Shown piece after piece: positions 34,776-45,539 of a stretch of 64,000 nt of DNA. This DNA comes from Paenibacillus silagei (GTDB lineage Bacteria > Bacillota > Bacilli > Paenibacillales > Paenibacillaceae), in assembly GCF_017874735.1 (NCBI RefSeq), contig NZ_JAGGLV010000005.1:248001-312000 (forward strand), read 5' to 3'. The notes below the pieces were generated by a model. The model saw only the letters and a list, made by a program, of their open reading frames with translations. It was not told where the DNA came from and ran no database searches. Positions within the stretch are counted from its first letter, which is position 1; each line of letters begins with the position of its first letter. A program made the position numbers and the translations under genes.

Positions 34776-36791
34776 ATGCCAACACCGAAAAACCCCCTAA
34801 AGCGCCTATTCCGTATCACGAAGCTCAGAACTGAACTGATGCTGCTTATCATTACAGCTATTGTACTGCCCTCGCTGGCTCTGGTGGCCATATCGACACA
34901 AACCTCAGAATCGGCTCTGCGCTCCAAAATGGAAGACACCACACGCTCCAGCATCCACCTCCTGGATAAAACACTGTCGCAGCTGATTCTGCTGGAGAGC
35001 GCCGGAGTGAATGAACTGGCATACGAGATGAGCAGCGCGGGGCTAACAAACAATTCTCCACAGCTGCGCAAGCTGATCGACAACTTCAAGCTGGAGCATC
35101 CTGAGGTAGATATCGTGGCGATAGGCAACGAGGACGGGAAATACATGTTCGCGCCGGATTCCAAGCTGGACAATTATGATCCCCGTATACGCGACTGGTA
35201 CATAGATGCACTTAAGACCCCGGAGACAACATCGGTGATCGATCCCATTTTCTCCAAAGTAACGAACAGCTACATTCTGCCGATCTCCAAGGCTTTTCCG
35301 GACGGCAAGGGGGCTGTTACGATCAGCATCAGCATGAAGGAGCTTATGGAGCTGGCGAAGAATGTCAGTCTGGGCGATAGCGGATATGTCTTCATCCTGG
35401 ACGGCAATAACAAGGTGATCTACCACCCTGCCATGGAGATTGCATCGGAAGCCACAGGCGCAATGACAGCAGGAATTAAGCAGGGACCGGCGGGTAAAAT
35501 CTCCTACAAGGATGCTGCAGCCGATACGCAAATGGACGGATACTACATTACCAATGAGCTGACCGGCTTCACCTTGGCCGGAGTGCTTCCAGAGAGTGAA
35601 TATACGAAGGCGGTCTACCCGATTCTGTACAAATCAGCTATCGTTCTCGTGGTTGCGCTACTGCTTGCTGCAGTAATTACCTTCCTGATTATCCGCCGGA
35701 TTACCGGGGCGGTGGAACGCCTGAACCGTTCGGCCAAGCGGGTAAGCGAAGGTTATCTGGATGAATTCGTCCAGACCAGCCGCAGGGACGAGATCGGTCA
35801 GCTTGCCGGCAATTATAATGAAATGGTCTCTTCGCTGCGCACCATGGTGCAGGAGGTTGCCGAGACCTCCGGCCAGCTCGCCGCTGCCAGTGAACAGCTC
35901 ACAGCCAGCACGGCCGAGAACAGCAAGGCAGTCGAGTATGTGACGGAGCTGGTGGAGGAATCCACCCGGGGCGTAGAGACCCAGGCGTATGCTTCCGCCG
36001 AAGTCGCTACAACGATGGAGGAGATGTCCACCGGTATCCAAAAAATCGCCTCCGCTTCAGAGTCAATTGTGAGCGCCGCTATACTTACGGAAACGGATGT
36101 CTCCACCGGCAGCGCCAGAATGGAGCAGGTCGGAGAGCAGATGAAGACGATCCGCGAATCGGTGCAGCAGTCCGGCACCCTGATCGCTGAGCTTAACGGC
36201 TTAAGTGCCAGAGTGGCTGAGACCAGCACGGCGATCTCCGCCATTGCCAAGCAGACCAATCTCCTGTCGCTGAATGCCGGCATTGAGGCGGCCCGGGCCG
36301 GTGAACACGGCCGAGGATTCGCCGTAGTGGCGGGTGAAGTGCGCAAGCTCTCGGAGGCTACGAATAGCAGTGCCGGGCAGATTCAGGAGACCATCTCCGA
36401 GATGGTGGGCCTGATCGCCAGCGCTTATGATGTGATGAAGCATAAGGTGGCAGAGGATGTGGAGCAGGGCATGGCGCTTACCCTGGAGGCGGGCGAAGCC
36501 TTCCGGCAGATTGAGCAGTCCACCCGGCAGGTCGGCGAGCAGATCCATGAGGTGTCGGCCATTACGGAGCAAATGTCGGCCAGCAGCTCCCAAGTAGCCG
36601 CCTCCGTTCAGGAGATGGCCACCATCGCCCGGGCGGCGCTCGACTCCTTCCAGAGCGTAACCGCAGCTACCGAGGAGCAGCTTGCTTCGATGGAGGAGAT
36701 CACCTCCTCCGCTGCGGCACTCTCCGGTATGGCTGCGGACATGCAGGGACAGGTGGAGCGCTTCCAGTTCGATGCGAAGGACAAGGCTTAA
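34776..36791 (+). CDS. Methyl-accepting chemotaxis protein (dCache type)
   Basis: This 671-residue chemoreceptor has a first membrane helix at about 18-40 and an extracellular dCache-like sensor of about 240 residues, with [15 protein letters not shown] and [12 protein letters not shown] typical of that fold. A second helix (about 290-312), a HAMP domain and a long signalling domain follow; the CheA/CheW-contact tip is [26 protein letters not shown] stands 8 nt before ATG 34776. The frame starts 51 nt earlier without a ribosome site. The ligand is unknown; amino acids are common for dCache. Confidence 0.93.
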   Translation: MPTPKNPLKRLFRITKLRTELMLLIITAIVLPSLALVAISTQTSESALRSKMEDTTRSSIHLLDKTLSQLILLESAGVNELAYEMSSAGLTNNSPQLRKLIDNFKLEHPEVDIVAIGNEDGKYMFAPDSKLDNYDPRIRDWYIDALKTPETTSVIDPIFSKVTNSYILPISKAFPDGKGAVTISISMKELMELAKNVSLGDSGYVFILDGNNKVIYHPAMEIASEATGAMTAGIKQGPAGKISYKDAAADTQMDGYYITNELTGFTLAGVLPESEYTKAVYPILYKSAIVLVVALLLAAVITFLIIRRITGAVERLNRSAKRVSEGYLDEFVQTSRRDEIGQLAGNYNEMVSSLRTMVQEVAETSGQLAAASEQLTASTAENSKAVEYVTELVEESTRGVETQAYASAEVATTMEEMSTGIQKIASASESIVSAAILTETDVSTGSARMEQVGEQMKTIRESVQQSGTLIAELNGLSARVAETSTAISAIAKQTNLLSLNAGIEAARAGEHGRGFAVVAGEVRKLSEATNSSAGQIQETISEMVGLIASAYDVMKHKVAEDVEQGMALTLEAGEAFRQIEQSTRQVGEQIHEVSAITEQMSASSSQVAASVQEMATIARAALDSFQSVTAATEEQLASMEEITSSAAALSGMAADMQGQVERFQFDAKDKA

Positions 36792-36814
36792 AAATACAGA
36801 ACCGCCCAAAATAC

Positions 36815-36855
36815 AAAGCAGCGATCCTCCAATAAAGGAAAATCGCTGCTTTTTC
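36815..36855 (+). terminator. Rho-independent terminator of the MCP gene
   Basis: The AAAGCAGCGAT and ATCGCTGCTTT arms are followed by TTTTC, 24 nt after the stop. Confidence 0.88.
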
Positions 36856-36883
36856 TCTTCAATCAGGGGAACTCCGCCTGTCA

Positions 36884-37080
36884 TTACGGACAGAGGGGCG
36901 CTTATTTCGGATGAAGGTCATGATTTGGCAAATTTACGGACACCACGGCCCTTATCAGCCGATATTCCGCCCATAAGCATCGCTTACAGAGACAATAAAA
37001 GCGCTCCGGTCCGTTACTTCCCAAAAAGTGGCGTTTTCCTGAGAATAAGGGCGCTACGGTCCGGAAAGAGCCCGACTTGC
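36884..37080. repeat. Decayed intergenic repeat family, locus 2
   Basis: Several degenerate units (GAATAAGGGCGCTACGGTCCG, TTACGGACACCACGGCCC, CGCTCCGGTCCGTTAC) lie on both strands. Two blocks match 15695-15960 on the opposite strand, one of them by a 17 nt exact string. The rest of the gap to 37247 has short internal CGGTTCGGCGATTCGGCGG repeats and no gene. A minus-strand ORF spanning it is Arg/Ser/Pro-rich and looks spurious. Confidence 0.7.
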
Positions 37081-37247
37081 CTTTGCGCTTATTGACGCAT
37101 CGGTGGTTCGGCGATTCGGCGGTTTTGGCGGCGCATCGGTGCTTCCGCGGCTCTGTTTCGCTACATCGCCGGATCCGTTGTACCGGATCATAGCCGGATC
37201 GCCGCTGGTTCGGTTTCCCGTGGCCGCTTGGCGCTGCCTCTCTGGAC

Positions 37248-39458
37248 CTATTGCTGCTCAAGCTCCGGCCAGCCGGAGACGCTCTCCTCTGCGTTCAGTT
37301 GAACGTAAGGCGGCAATTCGCCGCCCCGCAGCAGCCATAGCTCATGCAGGGCACGTGTGCAGCCCACATACATCAGCTTCGCATCCCAGGCCGCCGCTCC
37401 ATAATGGGCGCTGTCTGCGTCTGCCAGAATGACGGCATCGAACTCCAGTCCCTTTGACAAGTAGACGGGGAGAACCGACAATCCGCCGCGATATTCCGTG
37501 ATGCTGCCGTCAATCAGATGAAGATCCTCGAACTGCGTGGCGAGCTCAGCGTACAGTAGAGAGGCTTCCCGCAGGCTGCGGGTCAATACCGCCACCGTGC
37601 GGTATTCGCGCCCGGAGAGCTGCGCCAGCGCGCTCTTGACCGCGCTGAGCCGCTGATCCGCCGATGCAGCCGCCGCCGCTCCCGGCAGCACATCCGCCTC
37701 ATAGGAGATCAGCCGCACAGGATTCCCGCTGCGGAAGACCGGCACAGCCAGCAGCTCGCTGCCGACGCCCGCAGACAGAATGCCATTGGCAAACTCGATG
37801 ATCTCCATCGTTGAGCGGTAGCTTCGGGTTAGTGCATGGTATGCGGTGTATTCTTCGGCAAACAGCGTCTGCATCTCTCTCCAGGCATGTACTCCCTTGT
37901 AGGCGTGAATGCCCTGCGACAGGTCACCCAGAATGGTGAAGGAATGCCCCTTCACATACAGATCCAGTACGGCAATCTGGAACGGGGAGAAATCCTGCGC
38001 TTCATCAATCACGATATGGTCAAAGCGTTCCGTACCCTCATTGCCGTTCAGCAGATAATGGATATAGAGCAGCGGAGGAAGATCCTCCTCGCGCAGAATC
38101 CCCTTCTTCAGCTCTTTGACGGTCTCCTTCAGCACGGCTGGCGGAATCTCCTCCGGTGCTGCCGCCGGCCAGTCCTCCGGCACTTTCGCCGCCCGGAAGA
38201 TCTGCTTGTAGATGGCGAGCGGCTCGTATTTCGGCCACTTGGCGCTGTAGGCCTTCTCGCGGGCCGCGCCCTTCTTCTTGCGCTCCTTCAGCGCAGCCGC
38301 TGAAGGGCTCTTCTTCAGCTCCATCTCGATCCAGCGGTGAAGCCGCGCCATGACGCGCTCCTTGCGCTTCGCCGGAGGATACGGTGCGTATTCCTCATTG
38401 TGCCAGCGCAGAATCACCTGGCGGCTCAGCACCGCCCCGTCCCAAGGACTGAAATCGCCCTCCGGCACAGCACTGGTCTCCAGCAGCTTGACGCTGGATT
38501 CAATGACGCTCATCAGCACCGTTGAGCCTTTGAAGCGCCCGGGGGTCTCTTCCGTGATGGCCGGCATTGCTCCCGCCGTCTCGAACCAGCGGCTCATGAC
38601 CTCCGAAGCATCCTGCTCCGGCAGCGTGACATCAAGCACTCCGGCCGCCCAGTCCGGGAACGTGCTCTGGGCAATATTGCCGACGCCCAGCTCCGGCAGC
38701 ACATCCGAAATATAGTCCAGGAACATGCGGTTCGGGGCGAAAATAATCATTTTCTCCGCCGAGACCTGCTCCTTGTATTGATACAATAAGAACGCCAGCC
38801 GGTGCAGCGCAACGGTGGTCTTGCCGCTTCCTGCGACCCCCTGGATGATCAGCGCCGTATTCTTGGCCGCCCGGATAATCTTGTCCTGCTCCTCCTGAAT
38901 CGTGGAGACGATGTCCCGCAGCCGGTTATCCTTGTTTTCCCCCAGCCGGTAGACCAGGAATTCATCCGATACCGCCGGTGCGTCGCTGTCACGGTTATAC
39001 GTATCCGCCACCCGCTCCAGGATTTGCTTCCGGATCACCACGTTGCGCTTGAGATAGACCAGCCCTTCGATCAGCCCCTCCGGCGCTTCATACGAGGCGG
39101 CTTCCGTTCCTCCGGTAAAAGAATAGAACAGGCTTGCCACCGGGGCCCGCCAGTCAATGACAAGCGGACGGTCGCTTACCTGCTCGCGGTCTACGCCGAT
39201 TTTACCGATATAGAGTGCCTTGCGGTCTTCCTCGTCATTGCCCTGAAAATCAAGCCGTCCGAAATAAGGCTCCTGCCTAAGCTTGGCAAGATCTTTGCGC
39301 TTCTGTTCCCTTGAATCCTCCAGCACCTGCTCGGTATAATCGTGTCCTGTATACACCGGTGTTGAACGCAATCGCTCAAGGGTGGAGTCAATCTCTGTCA
39401 GCACGTGGTTCAGCCTGTCTTCTTCCTCTTGATAGGCACTTTGAAAGTTGTCTTCCAA
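37248..39458 (-). CDS. helD: HelD, RNA polymerase recycling motor (UvrD-like ATPase)
   Basis: This 736-residue protein has the HelD layout. A long N-terminal coiled coil (about 1-60) is followed by an AAWalker A motif QGVAGSGKTTVALHR (about 213) and a large insertion. The rest of the UvrD-like motor follows: DHIVIDEAQDFSPFQ, LGDLSQGIHAYKGV, LTRSYRSTMEI and a C-terminal YVGCTRALHELWLL. HelD releases stalled RNA polymerase from DNA. The TTG start lies 9 nt from GGAGG. It stands alone, divergent from nothing close, after a 200 nt gap that shows no clear signal. Confidence 0.92.
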   Translation of the reverse strand: MEDNFQSAYQEEEDRLNHVLTEIDSTLERLRSTPVYTGHDYTEQVLEDSREQKRKDLAKLRQEPYFGRLDFQGNDEEDRKALYIGKIGVDREQVSDRPLVIDWRAPVASLFYSFTGGTEAASYEAPEGLIEGLVYLKRNVVIRKQILERVADTYNRDSDAPAVSDEFLVYRLGENKDNRLRDIVSTIQEEQDKIIRAAKNTALIIQGVAGSGKTTVALHRLAFLLYQYKEQVSAEKMIIFAPNRMFLDYISDVLPELGVGNIAQSTFPDWAAGVLDVTLPEQDASEVMSRWFETAGAMPAITEETPGRFKGSTVLMSVIESSVKLLETSAVPEGDFSPWDGAVLSRQVILRWHNEEYAPYPPAKRKERVMARLHRWIEMELKKSPSAAALKERKKKGAAREKAYSAKWPKYEPLAIYKQIFRAAKVPEDWPAAAPEEIPPAVLKETVKELKKGILREEDLPPLLYIHYLLNGNEGTERFDHIVIDEAQDFSPFQIAVLDLYVKGHSFTILGDLSQGIHAYKGVHAWREMQTLFAEEYTAYHALTRSYRSTMEIIEFANGILSAGVGSELLAVPVFRSGNPVRLISYEADVLPGAAAAASADQRLSAVKSALAQLSGREYRTVAVLTRSLREASLLYAELATQFEDLHLIDGSITEYRGGLSVLPVYLSKGLEFDAVILADADSAHYGAAAWDAKLMYVGCTRALHELWLLRGGELPPYVQLNAEESVSGWPELEQQ

Positions 39459-39661
39459 TTTCAGTTACCTCCTAAAAGTTATGCGGGCATTCGCTTCCTG
39501 AATCACTTCGAGCATAACTCGCTTCGGAAGCATGCACCTTAAGTTGTGTGAGCTGTCCATCTTATCACAACAGGATAGGGAAAGCCATATATTTCTAGCC
39601 GCTGCCTAAGCTGCGGATAAGCAGAAAGGAGAAGCAGCCCTTCCCCCTTCCGCCTTTGCTG

Positions 39662-40963
39662 TTAGCCCATCAGCGCATGCAGCACGAAGTTCGCAATGAA
39701 CAGTCCGGCAATACCATACAAGGCAGGAGGAACCTCCTTGCCTTTGCCGGTAGCCAGCTTCACCAGCGGATAGGTGATGAAGCCAAACGCCATGCCGTCC
39801 ACGATGCTGTAGGTGAAGGGAATCATCACCATGACCAGGAACGCCGGAAACAGCTCCGTCATGTCGCCGAGATCCATCTCGCGCACACTCTGCACCATCA
39901 GCCCGCCGATCACGATCAGAATCGGCGCAATCGCGCTGTCCGGCACATAAGCCAGCAGCGGGATGAACAGGAAGGTCGCGCCGAACAGCAGGCCGGTGAC
40001 GAGTGAAGTTAAGCCGGAGCGTCCCCCTGCCGCAATCCCGGCGGTGGATTCGGCAGCGGCGACCACCGGGCTGCTGCCGAACAGACCTGCCGCGATGTTG
40101 GCGAGCGAGAGCGCCCGCAGACTGCTTTTGAAGCGTTCCGGGCGTCCTGCCATCAGTGTCTGGGAAGCGATCAGGCCGATATTCTCAAACACCACAATCA
40201 GCAGCAGCAGGAAGACGGCAATCCAGAAGACGAGGCTGACGAATCCGCCCCAGTCCATACTGGCGAACACGCTGCCATAACCGCTGAACACATGTCCCGG
40301 CTCGGTATTCTTCGGCGCATGAGCGGCCCCCAGCAGATAGGCAAGCCCTGTGCCCACGAGCATACTGATCAGCAGACCGCCGCGTGTGCCGCGGATGAAC
40401 AGCACCAGCGCCAGCAGCAGCGTCACCACCGAGGTAATGACCGCAGGATCACTGAAATGCCCGATGGCGACGAAGGTGGTGGCGTGAGCAATGACAATCC
40501 CGCTTTTTTGCAGGCCGATGAAGGTCAGGAACAGTCCGATGCCAACCGTGATCGCATGCTGCAGATTATGGGGAATCGCATCGCTGAGAATGCGGTAGAG
40601 CGAGGTGAAGGCCACAATGGCAAACAGCACCCCGGTCACCACTACCACGGCCAGCGCCTCACGCCAGTCCAGCTTCATGGAATGCACCAGCGTATAGGTG
40701 AAAAAGGCATTGATCCCCATGCCCGGGACCACAATAATCGGCGTTTTGCCGCCAAACGCCATGAGCAGGCAGCCTGTGATGGCTGTCAGCAGCGTGGCAA
40801 CCATCCCGGCCCGCAGCGGCATGCCTGCATCTGCCAGGATCGCCGCGTTAACCATTACAATATATACCGAAGCGAAATACGACAGAATGCCGGCCGCCCA
40901 TTCCTGCTTCCAGTTATCGCCCGGCTCCATTCCCACACTATTCCGCCAAATATTCGACTTCAT
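39662..40963 (-). CDS. NCS2 purine permease (AzgA/PbuG-like)
   Basis: The 433-residue polytopic permease of the AzgA-like NCS2 branch starts MKSNIWRNSVGMEPGDNWKQE. It has the family motif VVPGMGINAFFTYTLVHSM and AAAESTAGIAAGGRSGLTSLV in the transport core. The likely substrates are guanine, hypoxanthine or adenine. GGAGG lies 7 nt before ATG 40963. The frame runs about 66 codons further upstream, but without start signals. A structured leader (41014-41104) precedes it. Confidence 0.9.
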   Translation of the reverse strand: MKSNIWRNSVGMEPGDNWKQEWAAGILSYFASVYIVMVNAAILADAGMPLRAGMVATLLTAITGCLLMAFGGKTPIIVVPGMGINAFFTYTLVHSMKLDWREALAVVVVTGVLFAIVAFTSLYRILSDAIPHNLQHAITVGIGLFLTFIGLQKSGIVIAHATTFVAIGHFSDPAVITSVVTLLLALVLFIRGTRGGLLISMLVGTGLAYLLGAAHAPKNTEPGHVFSGYGSVFASMDWGGFVSLVFWIAVFLLLLIVVFENIGLIASQTLMAGRPERFKSSLRALSLANIAAGLFGSSPVVAAAESTAGIAAGGRSGLTSLVTGLLFGATFLFIPLLAYVPDSAIAPILIVIGGLMVQSVREMDLGDMTELFPAFLVMVMIPFTYSIVDGMAFGFITYPLVKLATGKGKEVPPALYGIAGLFIANFVLHALMG

Positions 40964-41013
40964 GTAACAACCTCCACTTAAGTTCTTCTCATAGGATGTC
41001 AAGTATCTCTCCA

Positions 41014-41104
41014 CAAAACATACCGTAAAAATATCCCCGCAAAGTGAGGGTTTGCTTCGATGCTTACTCAGGTACTTTGCGGGGGGCCCCAAAACATACC
41101 GTAA
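41014..41104 (-). promoter_or_regulatory. Permease leader: hairpin flanked by 15 bp direct repeats
   Basis: CAAAACATACCGTAA occurs at 41014-41028 and again at 41090-41104. Between them an 11 bp stem (CCCCGCAAAGT/ACTTTGCGGGG, 41035-41084) is followed on the minus strand by ATATTTTT. The hairpin could be an attenuator of the permease gene. I do not see the conserved core of a purine riboswitch. Confidence 0.6.
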
Positions 41105-41144
41105 TAAAAGGGCATATAGCCGGAAGCCGGCTACACACCCTTTT
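41103..41144 (-). terminator. Terminator-like hairpin after tcdA
   Basis: The arms AAAAGGG/CCCTTTT and inner GCCGG/CCGGC form a hairpin 12 nt after the tcdA stop, with only a short T-run. Confidence 0.7.
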
Positions 41145-41156
41145 ACCTGATAGAAT

Positions 41157-41915
41157 TCATTCAAATGTAATGCCGCCCGTTTCGAGCAAATCCCGTACCG
41201 TTACACTGACCATAATCAGGCCGACTACAGGGGGGACAAAAGAAGTACTGGCCGGAGGCTGCTTCGCCTTGCGCCGATCCGGCGCATTCGCAGGCACAAT
41301 CTGCTCCGTCACATCTTCGCGCGGCTTCACAGGCTTCTCGGTAGAGAAGACCACCTTCACGCCCTTCTTGATGCCTTCCTTACGCAGTCTGGTGCGGATC
41401 ACCCGGGCAATCGGGTCCATGGTAGTCTTGGAGATGTCGGCGACCTGGAAGCGGGTCGGGTCCATCTTGTTGGCCGCGCCCATGCTGGAGATCAGCGGGA
41501 TCTTCCGGGCCAGACATTCCTTGATCAGGTGAATCTTATAGATAATCGTATCCGAAGCGTCAATCACATAGTCCAGCTTGTATTTGAACAGCTCCTCATA
41601 CGTCTCTTCGGTGTAGAACATATTCAGCGCAATCGCTTCGCAATCCGGATTAATCAGCTTGATGCGGTCCACCATCAGATCGGTTTTGTTCTGGCCGATG
41701 GTCGTGGTCAGCGCATGAAGCTGGCGGTTGATGTTGGTAATATCGACCGAATCCTTATCAATCAGGATAATGCGGCCGATTCCGGTCCGGGCCAACGCTT
41801 CCGCTGCCATAGCGCCAACTCCGCCGATCCCCAGCACAGCTACTGTGCTGTTCTTCATGATCGCCAGGCCTTCCGGCCCGATCGCCAGCTCCGTACGCGA
41901 GAACTGATTCAGCAT
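41157..41915 (-). CDS. tcdA: tRNA threonylcarbamoyladenosine dehydratase (TcdA/CsdL, ThiF family)
   Basis: This 252-residue E1-like enzyme converts t6A37 of tRNA to its cyclic form with ATP. The nucleotide loop is VLGIGGVGAMAAEALARTGIG (about 26-46); the adenylation region has DKDSVDITNINRQLHA, and DASDTIIYKIHLIKECL follows. The start ATG 41915 has AAGGAGG 9 nt upstream; a longer frame to 41936 lacks one. B. subtilis yrvM stands at the same place next to aspS. It is 76 nt after aspS and probably in the hisS-aspS operon. Confidence 0.92.
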   Translation of the reverse strand: MLNQFSRTELAIGPEGLAIMKNSTVAVLGIGGVGAMAAEALARTGIGRIILIDKDSVDITNINRQLHALTTTIGQNKTDLMVDRIKLINPDCEAIALNMFYTEETYEELFKYKLDYVIDASDTIIYKIHLIKECLARKIPLISSMGAANKMDPTRFQVADISKTTMDPIARVIRTRLRKEGIKKGVKVVFSTEKPVKPREDVTEQIVPANAPDRRKAKQPPASTSFVPPVVGLIMVSVTVRDLLETGGITFE

Positions 41916-41991
41916 GATGTCAGCCTCCTTGGGCAAGGCTTCCGGGACGTCCCTCTGCTCTCCTGGAGCGCCCCGTCAGTCCATAGTTAAT

Positions 41992-43770
41992 TTATTTCTT
42001 TTCTTTCTCCGGTTTCGGTGCCAGCTTGATGTGCAGCTGCTCCAGTTGTCCGGCATCCACCGGGGATGGGGCATCCATCAGCAGGTCCGTTGCACTTGCT
42101 GTCTTAGGGAAGGCAATGGTCTCACGCAGGTTCGTGCGGCCCGCCAGCAGCATAATCAGACGGTCGAAGCCAAACGCGATGCCGCCATGCGGAGGCGTGC
42201 CGTATTCAAAGGCATCCATCAGATAGCCGAATTTCTCATAGGCCAGCTCCTGCGAGAAGCCGAGTGCATTGAACATTTTCTCCTGAACTTCACGCTTGTA
42301 GATACGCTGGGAACCGCCGCCCACCTCGTAGCCGTTAAGCACCAGGTCATACGCCTGTGCACGGATGGCGCCAGGATCGGTATCGAAGAGATGCAGGTCT
42401 TCGTCCATCGGACGTGTGAACGGGTGATGCTCAGCCACATAACGCTTCTGGTCCTCATCGTAGCCGAGAAGCGGGAATTCCGTTACCCAGGCGAATTTGA
42501 ACACACTGTCGTCGATCAGACCAAGCTGGCGGCCGATCTTCAGACGCAAGGCGCCAAGTACATCGGCTACCACCTTCTTGGTATCCGCGGAGAACAGCAG
42601 CAGGTCGCCTTCTTCGGCACCTGTGCGCTCCTTCACGGCAGCGATTTCTTCCTCGGAGAAGAACTTCACAATCGGTCCCTTGAACTCGCCGTCTTTGACC
42701 TGAATCCAGGCCAGACCCTTGGCGCCGTAGCGTGCAGCGTATGGTCCAAGATCGTCAATCTCCTTACGTGTCCAGGTGCCACAGCCCTTGGCGTTCAGAC
42801 ATTTCACTTCTCCGCCCTTCTCGATTACGGAAGCAAATACCTTCACGCCGCTCTCAGCAACGATATCATTCATCTCTACCAGCTCCAGGCCAAACCGCAG
42901 GTCCGGCTTGTCCGAGCCGTATTTGCCGATCGCTTCGGCATAGGTCAGCCGCTGGAACGGTGCGGATACCTCAACCCCAACCGTCTCCTTCAGCAGGCGC
43001 TGCATGAGCTTCTCCATCATCGACAGCAGCTCATCCTGCGGCATGAACGAGGTCTCGATATCGAACTGCGTAAATTCCGGCTGGCGGTCAGCACGCAGAT
43101 CCTCATCACGGAAGCAGCGGGCCATCTGGTAATAACGCTCGATGCCGCCGACCATCAGCAGCTGCTTGTAGATCTGCGGTGACTGTGGAAGCGCGAAGAA
43201 TTCCCCTTCATGCACACGGCTTGGCACGAGATAGTCACGTGCGCCTTCCGGCGAGCTTTTGGTCAGGATCGGCGTTTCCACATCGATAAAGCCTTCGTTG
43301 TCGAGGAAATCGCGGAAGATCTTCGCTGCCTTGGAACGGAGCAGCAGCGTCTTGTGCATCTCCGGACGGCGCAGATCCAGGTAACGGTATTTCATACGCA
43401 GGGATTCGTCTACTTCCACTCCGTCTTCGATGAAGAATGGAGGCGTCTTGGCTGCATTCAGCACTTCGATGTCTGTAATCTGCACTTCGATCTCACCGGT
43501 CGGCAGGTTGCGGTTAACGGTCTCCTCATCGCGCTTAACCACCGTACCTGTCACGGACAGCACGTATTCACTGCGGACCTTATCGGCAATCTGCAGCGCT
43601 TCTCCGGAATAGTCAGGGTTGAATACAATCTGTACAATCCCTGTCCGGTCGCGCAGATCAATGAACAGCACCCCTCCAAGGTCACGGCGGGTCTGCACCC
43701 AACCGTTCAATGTTACTGTCTCACCGATGCTCGCTGTCGTTAATTGTCCACAGTTATGGCTTCTGGTCAT
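41992..43770 (-). CDS. aspS: Aspartyl-tRNA synthetase
   Basis: This 592-residue bacterial-type class II synthetase starts with an OB anticodon domain ([23 protein letters not shown]). Motif 2 is [20 protein letters not shown], motif 3 is [14 protein letters not shown], and the bacterial GAD insertion lies between. It charges tRNA-Asp. GTAGGA lies 5 nt before ATG. The gene follows hisS by 50 nt and should share the hisS T-box. Confidence 0.97.
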   Translation of the reverse strand: MTRSHNCGQLTTASIGETVTLNGWVQTRRDLGGVLFIDLRDRTGIVQIVFNPDYSGEALQIADKVRSEYVLSVTGTVVKRDEETVNRNLPTGEIEVQITDIEVLNAAKTPPFFIEDGVEVDESLRMKYRYLDLRRPEMHKTLLLRSKAAKIFRDFLDNEGFIDVETPILTKSSPEGARDYLVPSRVHEGEFFALPQSPQIYKQLLMVGGIERYYQMARCFRDEDLRADRQPEFTQFDIETSFMPQDELLSMMEKLMQRLLKETVGVEVSAPFQRLTYAEAIGKYGSDKPDLRFGLELVEMNDIVAESGVKVFASVIEKGGEVKCLNAKGCGTWTRKEIDDLGPYAARYGAKGLAWIQVKDGEFKGPIVKFFSEEEIAAVKERTGAEEGDLLLFSADTKKVVADVLGALRLKIGRQLGLIDDSVFKFAWVTEFPLLGYDEDQKRYVAEHHPFTRPMDEDLHLFDTDPGAIRAQAYDLVLNGYEVGGGSQRIYKREVQEKMFNALGFSQELAYEKFGYLMDAFEYGTPPHGGIAFGFDRLIMLLAGRTNLRETIAFPKTASATDLLMDAPSPVDAGQLEQLHIKLAPKPEKEKK

Positions 43771-43820
43771 CTTTTATCCTACCCCTTCATGATTAAAATT
43801 ACATATACTTGCCTTTTCGC

Positions 43821-45080
43821 CTAATTCTGAATCAGCGCCTCTGCCAGTTCGTCCAGCTTCACAGTCCGCTGCTCGCCGGTCTCCATCGACTTCAGTGCGA
43901 TGACGCCGCTATTCAGCTCGTCTTCACCCAGAATCGCCGTATACCGGGATGACATACGGTCCGCCGACTTCATCTGCGCCTTCATCTTGCGTCCCAGGTA
44001 ATCGCGCTCCGCAGAGAATCCAAGACTGCGCAGACGGAACAGCTGCTTCGTGATCTCCAGATCTGCTGCTTCACCTAATGCGACGAAGTACACATCCAGC
44101 GGCTTCGCCGCTTCCAGCTCCACACCCTGATTCTCCAGAATCAGCAGAATCCGCTCCAGTCCAATCCCGAACCCGATGCCCGGCTGATCCGGTCCGCCGA
44201 TCTCCTCGACCAGACCATTGTACCGGCCGCCGCCGCCCACCGTGTCGATGGAGCCAATGCCTGCCGCTTTATACTCAAACGCTGTATGCGTGTAATAATC
44301 AAGGCCGCGCACCAGGCGGGGGTTGATGCTGTACTCCACACCCATCACATCCAGGTGCCCCTTCACCTTGGCAAAATGCTCTGTACACTCTTCATCCAGA
44401 CTGTCCAGAATAGAAGGCGCTCCGCCGAACTTGTCCTGATCAACCTTGCAGTCCAGCACGCGCAGCGGATTGCGTTCCATCCGCCGCTGGCAGTCGCTGC
44501 ACAGGCTCTCTCTCATCGGTCTCAGGAAATCCAGCAGCTTCTCGCGGTAAGCCGCACGGCTTGGCGCATTGCCGACCGAGTTCAGCTCTACCCGCACATC
44601 CTTCAGCCCCAGATCAATGTAGAACTGGTATCCAAGCGAGATGACTTCAGCATCAATCGCCGGGTCCACCGCGCCGAAGGCTTCGATGCCGAACTGATGG
44701 AACTGGCGGTATCTGCCGGCCTGCGGACGCTCATAACGGAACATCGGTCCGATGTAATACAGCTTGCTGACATCCGGCTCCCCGTACAGCTTGTTCTGGA
44801 CATACGCGCGTACCACGCCTGCTGTCCCTTCGGGACGAAGCGCCAGATCGCGGTCGCCCTTATCCTTGAAGGTATACATCTCACCTTCTACAATATCCGT
44901 TGTTTCGCCGACTCCGCGCTCGAACAGCCCGGTGTGCTCGAACAGCGGGGTGCGAATTTCCCGGTAATTGAAGCGGCGGCACAGCTCTCTGGCCTTAGCC
45001 TCCACAACCTGCCATTTCTCTACTGCACCCGGCAGCACATCCTGTGTACCTGTTGGTTTCTCGAATCTTTCTTTAGCCAC
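43821..45080 (-). CDS. hisS: Histidyl-tRNA synthetase
   Basis: This 419-residue class II synthetase has motif 2 YYIGPMFRYERPQAGRYRQF, the histidine signature LVRGLDYYTHTAFEY, motif 3 GIGFGIGLERILLIL and a C-terminal anticodon domain. It charges tRNA-His. The GTG start (45080) has AGGAGGG 7 nt upstream. It is the first gene of hisS-aspS-tcdA, behind a T-box leader. Confidence 0.97.
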   Translation of the reverse strand: MAKERFEKPTGTQDVLPGAVEKWQVVEAKARELCRRFNYREIRTPLFEHTGLFERGVGETTDIVEGEMYTFKDKGDRDLALRPEGTAGVVRAYVQNKLYGEPDVSKLYYIGPMFRYERPQAGRYRQFHQFGIEAFGAVDPAIDAEVISLGYQFYIDLGLKDVRVELNSVGNAPSRAAYREKLLDFLRPMRESLCSDCQRRMERNPLRVLDCKVDQDKFGGAPSILDSLDEECTEHFAKVKGHLDVMGVEYSINPRLVRGLDYYTHTAFEYKAAGIGSIDTVGGGGRYNGLVEEIGGPDQPGIGFGIGLERILLILENQGVELEAAKPLDVYFVALGEAADLEITKQLFRLRSLGFSAERDYLGRKMKAQMKSADRMSSRYTAILGEDELNSGVIALKSMETGEQRTVKLDELAEALIQN

Positions 45081-45116
45081 AGTCTATCCCTCCTGAAAAT
45101 AACCCCTTAAAACAGC

Positions 45117-45480
45117 AAAAAACCCCTCATCCCTGTTCAATTACAAACAGGGACGAGGGATTATCATAACCAATAATTCACCCGTGGTACCACCCACATT
45201 CCGGGCTTAGCAACTTGCTCTGCGTAAGCTCCGCTCTAAGCGGTTAACGCCCGCCTACGCGCAATCGGCTACTGACTGTAGGCAATCCTGCTGCCTGCGT
45301 TCGCCGTGCGTTCTCGGGGAGGTCATTCGTCCGTTCATCAACAGAATCCTTACAGCCTTGCGGATCAGCGTGCGGTCCTCCTTACCTGGACGACAGCCAT
45401 GATCTGCGGGATTCCTCTCTGGGGTTGTGGGTTACGGATTACTTGGTCCCGTCATCAAAACAATATAAACTTACCGTATA
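45117..45480 (-). ncRNA. T-box riboswitch leader of hisS-aspS
   Basis: On the minus strand the leader shows an AGAGAG stem-I motif near 45415-45420, the T-box proper GGGTGGTACCACGGG at about 45180-45195, and a terminator CCCTCGTCCCTGTTTG.../...CAGGGATGAGGGG plus six T at 45117-45160. Uncharged tRNA should stabilise the antiterminator. A CAC (His) triplet lies at 45370-45372, but I did not fold stem I and cannot fix the specifier; GAC (Asp) is also present nearby. Confidence 0.93.
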
Positions 45481-45487
45481 CTGTTAG

Positions 45488-45516
45488 ATTCTACTGAACC
45501 ACTGCGCTAAAGTCAA
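45488..45516 (-). promoter_or_regulatory. SigA-type promoter of the hisS T-box operon
   Basis: On the minus strand TTGACT (45511-45516) and TAGAAT (45488-45493) are separated by 17 nt, immediately before the T-box leader. Confidence 0.88.
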
Positions 45517-45539
45517 GGATTGAATAAAATAAGCTGCCA

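Noticed and set aside
36902..37261. 119-codon minus-strand ORF between MCP and helD genes
   Set aside because: It spans repeat DNA, overlaps the end of helD and has no ribosome site or recognisable motif.
41014..41104. Purine riboswitch before the permease
   Set aside because: The conserved loop and junction bases of the purine aptamer are absent; only a simple hairpin and direct repeats are seen.
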